A stretch of 64,000 bases of DNA from Trogon surrucura (Eukaryota; Chordata; Aves; Trogoniformes; Trogonidae), in NCBI GenBank assembly GCA_020746105.1, contig CM036619.1, positions 11,446,238 through 11,510,237 of the forward strand. Reading direction: 5' to 3'. The notes beneath the pieces were generated by a model. It saw only the letters and a program-made list of their open reading frames with translations, was not told the origin of the DNA and searched no databases. Of the stretch, positions 23,570 to 36,063 are shown piece after piece; the first letter of the stretch is position 1, and every line of letters begins with the position of its first letter. A program made the position numbers and the translations under genes.

Positions 23570-23668
23570 TGAAATGCAAGTTCCTCCTCTGAACTACGTA
23601 GAGTAAGGTCTTGAACCTGGAATTTCCACATCACAGGCAGATGTTCTCACCACTGAAATGCTGTGGGG
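23570..23668 (-). mobile_element. tRNA-derived SINE relic
   Basis: Read on the minus strand, the block resembles a tRNA gene head. An A-box-like AGCATTTCAGTGG (complement of 23650-23662) is followed by GAACATCTGCCTGTGATGTGG and a B-box-like GGTTCAAGACC (complement of 23607-23617). Box spacing of about 33 bases fits an RNA polymerase III internal promoter. Beyond the B box, the sequence turns back on itself (CAGAGGAGGAACTTGCA), as in SINE copies I know from reptiles. It is not a functional tRNA: the acceptor stem and anticodon arm do not fold convincingly. The family name is left open. Confidence 0.5.
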
Positions 23669-24674
23669 TGTTTTACTATATTACCTATGCATGAAAGATT
23701 ATTACATCTCCTGCACCTCACCACAGAACAGAAAAACTTAGAAAAGCCCATCCATTTGCATAGGTTAGATAAAGTCCTTTCTCTTAGTTCTGGTCCCTTT
23801 CTGGTGCAACTTTCTGGTGCGATACTGTATCCACTCCGATAATGAAGTTCCCTTCTACAAAGACACTGGGGACAAACCAGTAGATACCACTAAAGAATGA
23901 ACTTCCCTTTCATTGTCAGAAGAACATAAGTCCAAAAACTTTCTGGTGGAAGTTTGGTTGCAGTGACTGCCAAAAATGACATCATTTTTGAAAGATGAAA
24001 GACTCTGTTGAATCCCATTAGCATCAACTGCATCTACAGATGTATCTATGTAACAAATCCAACTAAGCAGTTCCAACAACATCCTGCATTCAAGCAAGCA
24101 TTGAAACGCAAATGCCACAACAGAGTGACATCTCTGCTCAGTTTCCCCATAGCTCATGTCTGGTACCACATCACTGCTCCTTGCATGTGTGGTAGAAAGT
24201 GTTTCTGTGCATGATAGACCTCTTTATGTACCGTCTCCCAATCCCTTGAACAACAGGCATTAAAATTCTTCGTGAGCAATATCTGCTCACGTATCCTTCA
24301 CCACCACTAAATAAAAAGTTAAAAATCCCTAATGATATTCTACCTGCTCTTTTACAAAGATCACTTACTGCACGGGAGTGGACAGATAAAAAGTAGATGG
24401 TAACCAGTGCCTAATTTTGCTCAGGAAACTGTGCTGGAAGATTTCATTTTAGTATTTCACACTTTAATGAGATTATAATTTGTTTGAAAGAACCATGACA
24501 GATACAGATATACTGTAATACTACCTAGGATTTTTCAGCTGATTTTCCAGTATATAACTCCCCTGTCCACAACAAGGTACATGAACTGGATCTGGCCTTC
24601 TCTGTCTCTGTTGGAACTGGCTTTTGGTCCAGTTTCAACCTCACTGAATCTTTAGCTCCTGAAGTCTTTGTGGT
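23669..24674. other. Non-coding stretch, nothing recognised
   Basis: The longest frame is 104 codons (23855-24169, minus) with no recognisable domain. No repeat signature is seen. Confidence 0.5.
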
Positions 24675-24761
24675 TTATTTATTACAGGGGGCTACAAGAG
24701 GAAGGATGCTGGAATTTTCAATTCCAGCATCCTTCCTCTTGTAGTCCCCTGTAATAAATAA
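24675..24761. repeat. 42-bp near-perfect inverted repeat with 3-nt loop
   Basis: The left arm 24675-24716 and right arm 24720-24761 are reverse complements at 41 of 42 positions; the loop is TTC (24717-24719). The single mismatch, G at 24691 against T at 24745, would be a G-U wobble in RNA. Arms start with TTATTTATTACAGGGG and meet at GGAATT/AATTCC. Pairing stops sharply at both outer ends. A transcript would fold into a 42-bp hairpin. I see no terminal signature of a known transposon. A quasi-palindrome made by template switching during replication is the simplest explanation; a hairpin small-RNA precursor or a foldback element is the alternative. Confidence 0.97.
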
Positions 24762-25904
24762 TCCAGATTTCAGTGTTTAACTGAGCCAACACGATTTAGT
24801 TCTGTTTGGTTACTTCCAAATCTTCAGTTTCATCTTGCTAGGAACCCCTCACCAAAGCTGGGATTTAGGCTGTGTGGAAAGCCACTGTAATTTCCATGTC
24901 CCCACTAAGTCCCGGGTTAGAGCTGGGAAAATAGAGTTTAGGTTTAGGAAAAGGGTTATTTCTTCCCAAAAAGGACCGTGTCTCAGTGCTGACATCTACT
25001 GCACACTGCCAGATTTGTTGAAATTCAGGTGTAAATGCCACCTTCCCAGCAGTGTGGTGTTACAGCATGCGGTATAACTGGGCCACAAAGGGATTCAAGG
25101 GTTGACTTCCAGAGCTGCACCATCCCAGGTCACCCTGAGCAAACCTGTCCCACGAGCAAGTGATGGAGGGAGGAAAGTGAGAACAGGAGGTCGTGGTCTG
25201 GCCTCCTCCTCTTTGAACCATGCACCTCCGGTTGCAAACTGGCTTTCGTACTGAAGTGCTATAGCTCTACTGGAGCAAGCAGAGCTAAGCTGCTTTATAC
25301 CCACGAAGGTCATATCTCCAAAGTAAACATCTGTAGTTGGTGAGATCTTGTTTATCTCTGTGAATCAAGTGGGTGGTGGCCTTAGAATCAGAGCAAACAC
25401 TGATCATTGCTGTTGTCACGTAATCTCCGACAGACCAACATGACAGAGTAAATGCCATTGCACGCGCGGTAGGAAAGCACAGAGAGAAACACAGACACAG
25501 AAAGAAACATTTTTCTCCTCCAGCCTCAGTTCATTTAGGACACTTGGGTAATTCAACTTTCTTTTTGAGTGGAACCAACCTTGAAACAATTCTTACAGGT
25601 TAGAGCACCTTTTGGTAAATTCACAGCTGAAGGGGAAGGGAAAAAATGGTGAGAGCAATAAACTTAAATAATACTCCTCCAACAGGGACGTCATGCTGCG
25701 TACTTATCTTCTCACCCAAAACCACATCACATGCATTCAGATGCGTGACGGAAGTAAGAATAGCTATAAACAGCATAACTTATGTAGGCTGGTTCACTTG
25801 AGGTCTTTAGGTCTAACTCTCATGCTAGTTACTCTGGTAAAACTCAAGTTTCTGAACAATAATAGCATGACAGATCTGGTGTGAGAGAGGGGAGAATTAG
25901 ACCA
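24762..25904. other. Non-coding stretch, nothing recognised
   Basis: No coding frame above about 80 codons and no repeat wording. Some CpG sites persist near 25455 (GCACGCGCGG), but there is no CpG island. Confidence 0.5.
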
Positions 25905-26453
25905 TGTGGTTTAATCCCAGCTGGCAGCTAAGCACCAGGCAGCTGCTCAACCATTCCTCCCTCCACCCAAGTGGGGAGAAGAATTGGAGAAAAGTAAAGC
26001 TCATGGGTTGAGATAGGAAGAGTTTAACAATTGAAATAAAATAAAAATATTAATAATAGCAAAAAGAAAGAAGATAACAAAAAGAAAGTGACATAATACC
26101 TGAAAACCTGCAAATGACAGTTACTCCCTGCCTGCTAAGTGATGTCTGAACAGTGATTGGCCCTTCCCAGCTAACTGCCCCTAATTTATATACTCAGCAT
26201 GACAGCCTGTGGGATGGTATATCCCTTTGGTTAGTCAGCTGTGCTGGCCATGCTGCTTCCCAACTTCTGGTGTACCTTCTTGCTGGCAGGGCATGGGAAG
26301 CTGAAAAGTCTTTGACTTAGAGTAAGTGCTATTTAGCAACAACTAAAACATCAGTTTGTTATCACCAACAGTATTCTCATACTAAACCCAAAACTCAGCA
26401 TTGTACCAGCTACTAAGAAGACAATTAACTCTGTCCCAGCTGAAACTAGGACA
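25905..26453 (-). mobile_element. Solo LTR of an avian endogenous retrovirus
   Basis: On the minus strand it begins TGTCCTAGTTTCAGCTGGGA and ends GGGATTAAACCACA, so it has TG...CA ends and is 549 bp long. The opening phrase (GGGACAGAGTTAATTGTCTTC, then AGTAGCTGGTACAATGCTGA) is one I know from a very common bird LTR family. A TATA-like box (TATATAAAT) lies at the complement of 26184-26192. Flanking 5-mers GACCA (25900-25904) and AGCCA (26454-26458) could be an eroded target duplication. No retroviral genes and no partner LTR are found, so it is a solo LTR. The A-rich block at about 26030-26090 lies in the part corresponding to R/U5. Confidence 0.82.
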
Positions 26454-28700
26454 AGCCATTAGAGATCTGATTGCTCAAATTAAGTAAAAGCTTATATTCA
26501 TGTCTTACTGACAGGAAACTTAATGTGTAGGCACTTCTGTGGTTCAGGAAGTACAAAGCTCAGAAGTAGCATCAGAAAATATACACAGGAAGGAGGATTG
26601 AAGTGGGTTCAGAGCCTGTTCGCAGAAAACAGAACTTCTTTTATTTTTTACTACTGGTTTTACTAAATGAGTTGAAGAGGAGAATGGGACACAGTGGGGG
26701 AGGGGACACCAACCTTGTTAACTCTCTTGTTTTTCATAATTTCAACTAAGGGGATCTCCTTGTCATGCTGGCTAATTTTCTAATGCCAAAGAATGGCAAT
26801 CCCTCCTAAGACTCATCACTTTGCCATTACTATTTGGGGACTCCGAGAAATTCTGCCTACTTACTGGAAATAAATATTTTAATATAGCACCAACAGGCTC
26901 TGAAAAGCATACCACTGCTTAAGAAAATTGTGCTGGTTTTCCATAAGAAGAAAACACCTACTGTAGAAGAGAAGTGACACTGTACTGTGGTCATGAGATA
27001 CTAAATTATTAACTCCATATTTTCAGATTTTTTTTCACGTCACTAAAATTATTCTTTGGGGTGATATTTTTTAAGCATACTGTCAGGCCCAAGGTGAATT
27101 TTGTTCCTGTAAGAGGATTTGTGACGTGCTGTTGGATATTTACATGAACCTGAGCGGGTAAGAGGTTACAAGAGGTAGAACTGTTCTAAAACAAATATGG
27201 ACAGATTTTTTTAAAAGTACATTTTTTTAAAAAAAAAATATAGTTTTCAGGAATTTCTGTGCTAAAGACAAATGTGGGTATTGTACAGCTGAGCAAAAAT
27301 TCAGTTGATGGAATATTTTAAATAGCATGGGATTTTTTTTGCTAAGTCTAACTTTCAGATACTGGGCTGCATAGTATATGCTTATACAGTACTTAGCACA
27401 ATGTGTCTTCATCTTGCCATGAACATCTAACCACTGGTGTGTTAAAATAATATAGATTTTCTTTGAAGTCCTACAATAGAATATAAGAGAGGAGTTTATC
27501 TCTGCTGTGGGGCTTAATGAGAAAACTCACAAAATGTGGAGACATAATTCTCTATTACACCCTTTTAGATTTTATGTCATTTTTACCAGACATTGGTTTA
27601 TTTCTTGTTTTAACTGTTAAATTAACTATAGCTAAAGTCTATTGGACTTCTCTATGAGGTGGATCATTTGACATTTCAGCAGTAACATCAAACGACTTGC
27701 AGGGAAATTCATCAATATGAACTCACCAGTTTCAGCAAATTTCAGCCAACCAAACAATGGTTTTGATACCTGAATGTCTAAATTCTTTGAATATGAAACT
27801 CTAGAGAAGCTTTGTAAATGTGACCCCATGCAAATCAAACTCTAAGAATGCTTTCATTACGTTCTGCGAACTGAAACTGCTGAGTTTCACATCTCTCTAG
27901 ATTTTAAACTACTACTAAAGTGGGGAATTTCCCTGTATAGATATTTAAGAAAACTTGATATTTCAACTTTATTTTTCTAACGCTGTCCATTCAATTCTGT
28001 GTCAGTTATCAAGCCTTAAAACTCATATTTTTTTGGCATTGATTTTAGAACAAAAAGCCAGGAGAACCTTTATAGAATGGAAAAGTTCAAAAAAACATTG
28101 GAAGAAAATAGTCTTTTTCTCCCTTGGATCAGACATAGCCAGAATATCCTGAGCTTTAATAATGGCCTTATGCACTGGAAACCCTTCTGTATTGTTTTGT
28201 CTTCAGTGAATATTTGGAAGAAATTTCATTTGACTGAAAATGTTCCCCTGTCTCTTAATGTCACGATGAGGAGTGTTCATTTTACTGACCTTAGGTATTT
28301 AATTATGTTATTTGGCTACTCTCCTGTTTTTTAATTTTGAGGGCACAGAGTATAAGGCAAGTATAGGTAAACCTGTCAGGAATACCCAGACTGTGGCAAA
28401 TGCAGTTCTGCTGGGGCCTTGTCTCCTACTTTGAACTCATAACCTTCTTTCCCCTCAAGTCACTGTTTTTGCTGGAATTCTTAACCGGTAGGCTAAGAAT
28501 CAAGAGATAGTTAAGAACATATCAAATTCCTGTTTGTAACCTAAGCAATTCAGATAGAATCTCAGAAATTCTGCTTTCTGGGATTTCTAACACATTAATT
28601 TTTATTGCAAATAAGGGTAAAACAGAACAGCAAATTAAATGAAGTACAGTGCAATGTCACTTCAGTACCACTTAGATCTTTATGTAACTGTAAAAGCTTT
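26454..28700. other. Non-coding stretch, nothing recognised
   Basis: Strongly AT-rich, with several A/T runs (for example 27205-27240). All frames are below 90 codons and none is recognisable. Confidence 0.5.
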
Positions 28701-28790
28701 GTTAGAGGGAACTCTGCAAGTCACCTGTCCAATCTTCTGCTTGAAGCAGGTCACCAGCACTAGAGCAGGTCAGCTACAGCTTTGTAGCTA
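28701..28790 (-). mobile_element. Old CR1-like 3' tail
   Basis: The plus strand reads GGGAACTCTGCAAGTCACCT, then GTCCAATCTTCTGCTTGAAGCAGG and TAGAGCAGGTCAGCT. This follows the reversed 3' region of an older CR1 tail type (CTAGTCCAACCTCCTGCTCAAAGCAGGG-like). No octamer end remains. The identification is tentative because of divergence. Confidence 0.5.
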
Positions 28791-29035
28791 AGACTGGAAA
28801 AACTCTGTGGCAGAAGAATAATTTGGTCTGAAATGACCAATGAGAAATGTCGTTTCTGTGCATTACACTTTTGTTTCCTTTCTTTGGTAGGTTTTATCTT
28901 CCGCGACTGAGAGCTCCTGAAGAATGGAAAGATTCAGCCCAGCAAAAATGATCACCCTAAATGGTGTGATGGGAACTCAGACTCAGACAATTGATCTTAA
29001 GTGCAGCAGCAAGAAGAAAAATTGTGTCCTGGCCC

Positions 29036-29094
29036 AAATCATAGAACAGTTTGGGTTGCAAGGGACCTTTAAAGATCATCTAGTCCAACCTCCA
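29036..29094 (-). mobile_element. CR1 3' tail, about 60 bp
   Basis: The plus strand reads AATCATAGAACAGTTTGGGT, then GGGACCTTTAAAGATCATCTAGTCCAACCTCC, the reversed terminal segment of CR1. Only the last sixty bases were copied or survive. Confidence 0.88.
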
Positions 29095-32000
29095 AGAAAA
29101 GTAAGATTACTTGGATTTCCCTGTCATGATTCTTAAAACAAAAATGAGGAAGGTGGGCAGATGAAGAGGAATGCATGATCAACAGGAATATCAGCCAAAA
29201 ACCAATGACCACAGCTCAGAGATATAAACAGCATTCAATAAAGAATTTACACCTGCTGTCTATTTGTCTTGATCTACTCTCTTTAATTCATTTTTACAGA
29301 ATTTGCAACTATATTTAAAGTACATCCTAACATTAAAACTTACAGTATGATGGTTGCTAATTAAATATTTTCCAATAGCTCTCTTGCAGTAAGATAGTGT
29401 TGCAAATTCAGTAGAAAATGTTGGAAAGTAATTAATCTACAAATTGTAAAGACATGGTTTTAAAAAATGAATGGATAATTTTGCTTGACAGATGTCCCTC
29501 ACATACTTTTTTTTTAAGAATGATAATTTCTAAGGAAACTATGCAAAATTCTGCACTGCACTAATGAAAAGGCCAGTGTTATCGCTGAACAATGCTTCTT
29601 CAAAAATAAAATGTTAAAAAATGTTAATCTTAACACAGATTAACTAAAAAAATAACTGGGAAGGGAAATGTGAAAAAAATAAATCAGGTGAGCAATGAAC
29701 ATATTCAAAGTAAGTAAACAGTCAAGGACAAAGGAATTTTGACTCCTACTCATGAACATTTAACTAATCTCCAAGACCGTTTGCTATTTATATTTTTATA
29801 TTTTATTTCTTTACATGGGAAACTTCCCTGGAAGTACATGGCTGTTGGGAGGCCCTTGTTGGGCCAGGTAGCTGAAGATGGCCTTGCTTTCCACTTCTAC
29901 TTACTACCCTGAGCGTGGTGTCCCACAATTTCCCATGAGAAGAGCTGTTTCAGAACCCTGTCGTATAATCTGAGAAGTGAAACCCCATCACCTGACCCGA
30001 GTACCTTGTATGAGTTCTGCAGCTCAGGTTGAGAAATAGGGCCAGGAGGAGCACATGATGACATTCTGCTGCGGTTTGTGTGTACTAGAACAGTCCTCCT
30101 CCCTGCTCTTTCCTTTGCTTCCCCACTCTTCCCTTTCATAATATATTAGTCATCAAATCATGAGTGAAATTTCCATGCCGTGGTATTTTAGTCATCTTGT
30201 ACCAAGGAGAATGTGAAAATAACTCCAGTTTGCAGCACCTGTTGTTTCAAACACACACTGCAAGTTGTCGAATAGCGCTCTTCCCTCTTTCTCTTTTTTT
30301 GGCCAAGGTTACAAACTAATGAGTGCAAGATTGCCAGCAAAAGTGCTGACACAGTCTTCACATTTCATGGGCTAATGAGGTAGAAAATAATTGTTTGATG
30401 ACATAAATTAATTAGCAGCCACAGAATTTTGAAAACAGACCCTGTATATTCCTGTGATTCAATCAGGCTCGGATGACCTCTAAGCATTTGTTTTTGAAAT
30501 GAAGGGGTGCAAAGCACAGGAAAGCAAGAGTACTGGCAGAACTTCAATGCGATTTCTCCATTAGTGTAACTGGCCGAGTTTATCAGGGAAGTCAGCGGAG
30601 GAGCTGACAGACAGGGCTGCCTCTCTGCATGCAGTCAAGCCTGCACCCCACAGAGCATCACTGTGTTGCGCTAGAAGCTGCTGCTTCTTGGCGTGACAGA
30701 AGAGCAAGCTGCATGTCACCTTCCCTGCCACCCTATCAGGATCATTCTGCAGCTGAGTCTGCAAACACATTGGTGATATTTCAATAGGGATGGCTCAGGC
30801 TACATCTCTGTCTCTGCTTTTGGAAGAAGCAAGGAGTAGAGGGAAGGACAGTACAAGGACCTGCAGGAAGCCTAGACCCACAGGTATTTTATGTTCCTGT
30901 GCTCGGGTCACTTGCTGCAAATCTAATGTAGTTATTTGCCATCTGGGAGAGGAAACTGAATACTGCTTGCCCTAGAGTGATGTAATGGAGATAAAATTCA
31001 TAATAATGAGGTCCAAGTAATTGGTTAGGTATCTAGAAACAGCTTTGCAGCTGGGACTATAATACAGAAACCTTTACCATGATCCAAATTCATAGTCAGC
31101 TTCTGCTCTTTCTATTTTCCCTAATCACACGTTTCACTCCAGGTACAATGCGTTCCTGCCGGTGCAAGTCAGGTAGAAGTCATTGTGAATACAGGATGAT
31201 TTCAGTCTTATTCAATTTACATTTTTCTACTATCAGGCTGACTTGGAATCCTGTACCTGCCATCTGATTGTTTTCCTGTATTTGGGGATGAATCCACATC
31301 CAAAGCTGGCTAAAATATCTGTGCGTGACAACCATAATTTTCTTCTGCTATAGAAGCACATGGGATATTTGTGTGGGAATCCTTCTAATAAGGTACAGTA
31401 GGACCAGTGGGTTTAAGTGCACGCTCAGTTCCAGAAAAACTCCAGATGGAAGCATCTTGTAGGGAAAAAAAATAGCTGAAACATCCTATGAGTACAACCC
31501 TTCTATTATGGTTTCAGGATGGGCCTAGGGTTCCTGTGAGAATGAACAAGAAAGAACTATGTTTTACGTGCCACATTTAATGTCAGATGGAGAGTGAGTT
31601 CACCTGGTAGAGTTTTTTAGGCAAAATACCCTTCTAGTATTAAAAGATATGTTGAAAGCATATGAATTCTTACAGCCTTGCTATATTTGTCTTCACTATC
31701 AGGTTTCGGCATGCCTTAAATGCTCCAGCACATGCTAGGGATGAAAATGCTGGTAGATACAAGATCTTGGAATATTTGTTTGCCTGTGAGAGGACTCATA
31801 GAGCTGATCTTCAGTGGAGCAGAAGCTGCAAAGCAGCAGCACAACTGTCCATCCTGCCTTCAGTCTGGCCAATGCATACACAAAACAGTGGAAGACAAGC
31901 TTACTTTAACCATTTTCCTGAACAAGCTTCTTGGAGCTTTTCAAAGGCATTGATGTCACTGTTACTTTCTTGAATAAAAAAATTCTTTCAGGCATGTGCA

Positions 32001-34263
32001 AGAAGTATGTTCTGCAAGGAACAAATGTGATCTTCATGTGTCATCCAACACTCCTTTGGCGAGTGACTTTTACTCCTCCAAATACTGCTCTCTGTCACCA
32101 CAGTAGGCCTTCTCATTATCTCTGTGTTGGACCTGGGTACCCCTCAATGTATTGTCACACCCAGGGGAGGAATGGGGACTCTCACAGGTGTTTCAGTGCA
32201 GGTACGGTCATGCTGAACATTTCAGATAATTTCTAACTAAAAACTGGTGCCTGTGGGCATTGCTAGGAACTTGGAGGAGAAATCCTAGCTGCCTTCATGC
32301 CGATTTGCATAACAATACTTACAACAGCCTTGGGCTGTAATTTTGCTTTTCAAACTCTGCTCTCCCCGTTCCTTCCACAATTAGATGGAAACCCATTTTC
32401 CTCTTTGTTCTTTTGTGGTCCTGCCATCCTTTGAAATTAGTAAAACTCCTTGCTGGCTGAAGAGCCCAGAAGAGTAGTTGTAACCAATACTTTTGAGCAT
32501 CACCAGTGGCAGCCCTGATATTGGAGAGGGAAACACTGTGTTCTGTCACTTGTGCTCTAGGAAAGGGAAGAAAGATAAAGGGGATCCTGGTAGCAATAGA
32601 CGGAAGCCCACGGGCACTTTGCAGAAGGGAAGGGTGTTGTTCTGCAGGTTCATTCATGCCCTTGAGCATGAAATGCCATTTCCAAGAGCAGTTCTGTGAA
32701 GCCCTGTATCTTTTCCCCTCCACTTGGGAGGGACCAGTGCCCTTCTGACCTTGACAAGGCACAGGAAACCACTGGAGCCAAGGGTCTGACTGTCACTCCT
32801 TCCTCTCCTCCCTCCCTTGTTTTGCAGCATAGACAAGTGGCAAAAGATTTTGCAGCACTCACTAAATTACTGCCACTGCTGCTTGAAATGAATATATAGG
32901 TAGCTCAGGAAGATAACTGAGAGACCTGTATCCTCTTATCCTAAGAAATTGATGCAAAATTATAGTCCAGCCTTAAAGAGAGTAATAAAGCAGTGTCCCT
33001 AGGTCAGGCTTTTGAAAGAGACAGTGCAAGATGGGGCTTTGCAGAAGAAGAGAGCAGCAGCACAAGCACTCTGCTCAGTTGGCAGAGTGGGATTCTGGAA
33101 CAGCATTCAGCTTGGTCTGTCACCTTCTGATTAGTCCTTGCTGGTTTATGCTCACAGCTCTTTAGCATTCCCTTATGGCCTTCACTTCCCTAAGGAATAG
33201 AAAGCGACCAGTGATGCTACTGGGAACACGCTTACCGACTCAGCTCTGAATCTGCAAACATATCTGTATCCATGTCAGTACAGATGTGCAGTTTCCCTGG
33301 TTAGGCACAGAGAATGAGGCTGAAAGAGGGAGGATAATATTTGGTGTCATAAGCCATAGGAAGTTGAAGTGGGTGCAGCCCTGTTTCCATAGTTGTCAGC
33401 AGACCTGAAAGGATGCAATACACCACATGATATAAAAGCATGGACTGTCTGGTGAGTGCCTGTGAATGTTCTGTCTTTCAGCTGTAAATGAACATTCGAC
33501 AGCGCCAATATGCTGTTGGCACACACTGACAACCCTTGCTACTCAGTTATGCTGCTGGCTGGGTTTCAGCCTTACATTTCTATCACTAACAGAGGATGAG
33601 AAAATTTTCAAGAGTAATTCCAGATTTCATACACCTCTCTGTTAGGTCTGATCTAAGTTGCAAATCTCATTTGAGAACACGTAACATGAAGACACACCTT
33701 ATTTCTGGAGGAATTCTGTTTCAAAATGGTGTTTTGGTTACTGCTTTCAGGAATGAAGACATGATGGGGAAAGCATGACACATTCCTGGGAAACTTTTAT
33801 ATGTTTTACCTAGTTCTGCACTCCTAAGGATTTATGTGGCTTACAGTTCTGCTACTGCAGAGAACAGACAAATCTCACAAATTATATATGATGTTCACTG
33901 AGCTGCTCCCCTTCTAGCACCATCACTGCAGCAGCTGTGCAATCAACAATGGGACATGGAGACACCTCTTCTGTGTAAAACCCACCTGCCAGACACTGCT
34001 GAGGACACAGCCGCCCAGCTCATCTCAAATGTTTGTGGAAATGTTCTCTGCACCAGCTGAGGACTGTGGTATTAGAAAGATTTAGGGACAGCATCTTCTC
34101 ACCCCTTCTTCTCTGCAGCCCATAACTGTATGTGTCATGAATGCGCGTCTCTTCTTGTGACTTCATATGGGAAGCTTTGTACTTTAAGGTTGGTGGACAA
34201 TTGGGGGAACCACTCCTGGAACTCTAAAGCTTAACTTCAGTTAAATAATATCCCTGGTTTTAA
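29095..34263. other. Non-coding stretch; one GC-richer block
   Basis: No recognised element across 5 kb. The block 32319-32899 is less AT-rich and holds overlapping open frames on both strands (147 codons minus at 32319-32762; 68-80 codons plus). They have low-complexity composition and no domain, so I do not call a gene. A homeobox-motif-rich segment at 30360-30475 is noted under findings. Confidence 0.5.
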
Positions 34264-34450
34264 CCCCTGAATGGAGGCTCAGGAGTCCTTTAGTCTGACT
34301 CCTATTCCTGGCATGGCCTTAGATTTCCTGTGTGACTTTGCACAACTCATGTAGTCTCTTTCTGTCTCAGTTTCCTCATCTACTGAACAGGAATACTATC
34401 ACTTCTCCATCTCTGAGCAGCACTGAGAGACAAAATGTGTGCTAAATGGG
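34264..34450 (+). mobile_element. MIR-like SINE relic (core and 3' part)
   Basis: The order of phrases follows amniote MIR: GGCTCAGGAGTCC, TCTGACTCCTATTCC, TGTGTGACTTTGCACAACTCA, GTCTCAGTTTCCTCATCTACTGAACAGGAATACTA, then a decayed 3' part with ATGTGTGCTAAAT. MIR elements are tRNA-derived SINEs mobilised in early amniotes, so this copy is a fossil far older than the CR1 tails around it. Confidence 0.72.
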
Positions 34451-35404
34451 GGCTGGGACAAAACACTGCAGTTATTCCACAGGAAACTGTAGTGGGATGA
34501 CAGGAAATTTTTTCTTTGAAAACACTGCCTCAAATTCTTTCCCTTTAATTTGGATCACTGCTTGAAAGGTACCACTTTTTTCTGTCTTCTCTATAGTTTT
34601 CAAGCTAGTTTTATCAACAGGTACCCTCTCTGTGATAGTTCTGTTAATTTTGACCCTTGCCCATTTGTGGGATTGATATTTCAGAATCTCATGCTTGTGA
34701 CTCACAACTGCTCTTCCTGGTGAAGGGGGAAACCCCTTCCAGACTGAAGAAGTTTGTGTGTGAACTCCATTGAGATGATCTAAAATGTACTATCTTCCAT
34801 TTGTGCACGGCCCAGATGTGAATTTAAAAGGGTATCACCTTTATTAACTTTTTGGCTGATCAAGATTTCATTGATCTAAATACTTTATTCGTTTCTAGTT
34901 CTGCCTGAGAAAATGATACTGATTCTTTCTCAGGGTAGAAAGGTGGTTTTTATTTGAAGGCTTACTAAAAACTCACTAAAAATGTCTCCAAACTATTTTT
35001 CTTTGGAATATGAGTATTTCTTTTCCATCTCTAAGTAAAATCCTCTTCAGTTTTGCAATAACCTTCACCAAGTTCTTTTTTTCCAGTCACATATTTAACC
35101 ACGTGTTCATTTTTCTCGTGATATCCCATTGTATTTTCATAGCTACTGTCTTGGCATGCAAGGTCTAACATAAAGATTTGTATTGATCTGCTTCTCTCAG
35201 TGTATCAGGTGGCATGTTAGGCTAACCATATTTCTCCTATTTTGCATTTAATCTGTGTCAGCAAAAAACAAAAACAACCTTCCTACCAACACACAGAGTG
35301 TACTCCCAGCTCTGTTCCTTGCCAATGCACATTTTCCATCTCACATGTAATTTATTGCATCTAATGTTTTGGAAAAACAGTGAGCCATAGGAATTACTGT
35401 GCGA
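34451..35404. other. Non-coding stretch between two SINE relics
   Basis: AT-rich, no recognised element. The relic at 34264-34450 has lost its head and the one at 35405-35520 lacks most of its tail, but their order excludes a simple single split copy. Confidence 0.45.
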
Positions 35405-35520
35405 GGCATAAGGTCTTTTGGTTAATGGACTGGGCTGAGGATACAGGAGATTTGGGTTCTGTTCTTTGCCTGTAATTTCTTGAGTGACCTTTTTTTGAGA
35501 CAGAGAACATATAATTTGTG
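35405..35520 (+). mobile_element. MIR-like SINE relic (tRNA-related head)
   Basis: The phrases GGTTAATGGACTGGGCTGAGGATACAGGAGATTTGGGTTCTGTTC and TTGAGTGACC follow the tRNA-like head and start of core of amniote MIR. GGGTTCTGTTC occupies the place of the B box. Most of the core and the 3' tail cannot be followed. Confidence 0.6.
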
Positions 35521-36063
35521 ATCCGTTCGTGCGATGCCTGTTTCAATAGACTTGTGGCCTCAACTAAAGCCCATTACAGTAGAATAACCAACAAAACAGT
35601 CCAAGGATGCAGCTAATTAGAGGTCTAAGCAATAGTAATGCCACAGGAAAATATCTAATGATGTGTTTTTAGACAGGGATCAGATGCTACTAAGTGGTAA
35701 TCTGAAGCCTCACTTCCTTCAAGGACAGTGCTGCTTCATTCAGCAGAGAGGAAAGGGAAGTTTGAGAAAGAAATGGCCTTTATCACACAGAGGATCAGCC
35801 CCCTGGATCCTGTAAGCAGGAACAAACTGGTGTGTCTGTGCAATGCTGCTTTCTGTGGGATGCAATCAGTTCCACTCCATCGCAAGTCAAATGGTCTACA
35901 GTGTTAACTGGAGTTGACTGGAGATGGAGTTGGCCCCAAACCAATAATTCTCTTTCACAAAATAGTGGGGGAGGGGAGGTAAAAAAAAAGAAAAAAAAAA
36001 GACAAGGCTTCAAAAGTAGTTTTCACTCTGCTCTGAAGATAGGGAAAAGAAACAAACCCACTT
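35521..36063. other. Non-coding stretch with A-rich tracts
   Basis: No element recognised. Two A runs separated by a G (about 35981-36000) precede the homopolymer junction at 36064. Confidence 0.5.

Noticed and set aside
23607..23662. Functional tRNA gene on the minus strand
   Set aside because: Box-like motifs are present but the cloverleaf arms do not pair; best explained as a SINE head.
32319..32899. Cluster of overlapping frames on both strands
   Set aside because: It reflects a less AT-rich block with fewer stops. There is no domain and no frame is favoured.
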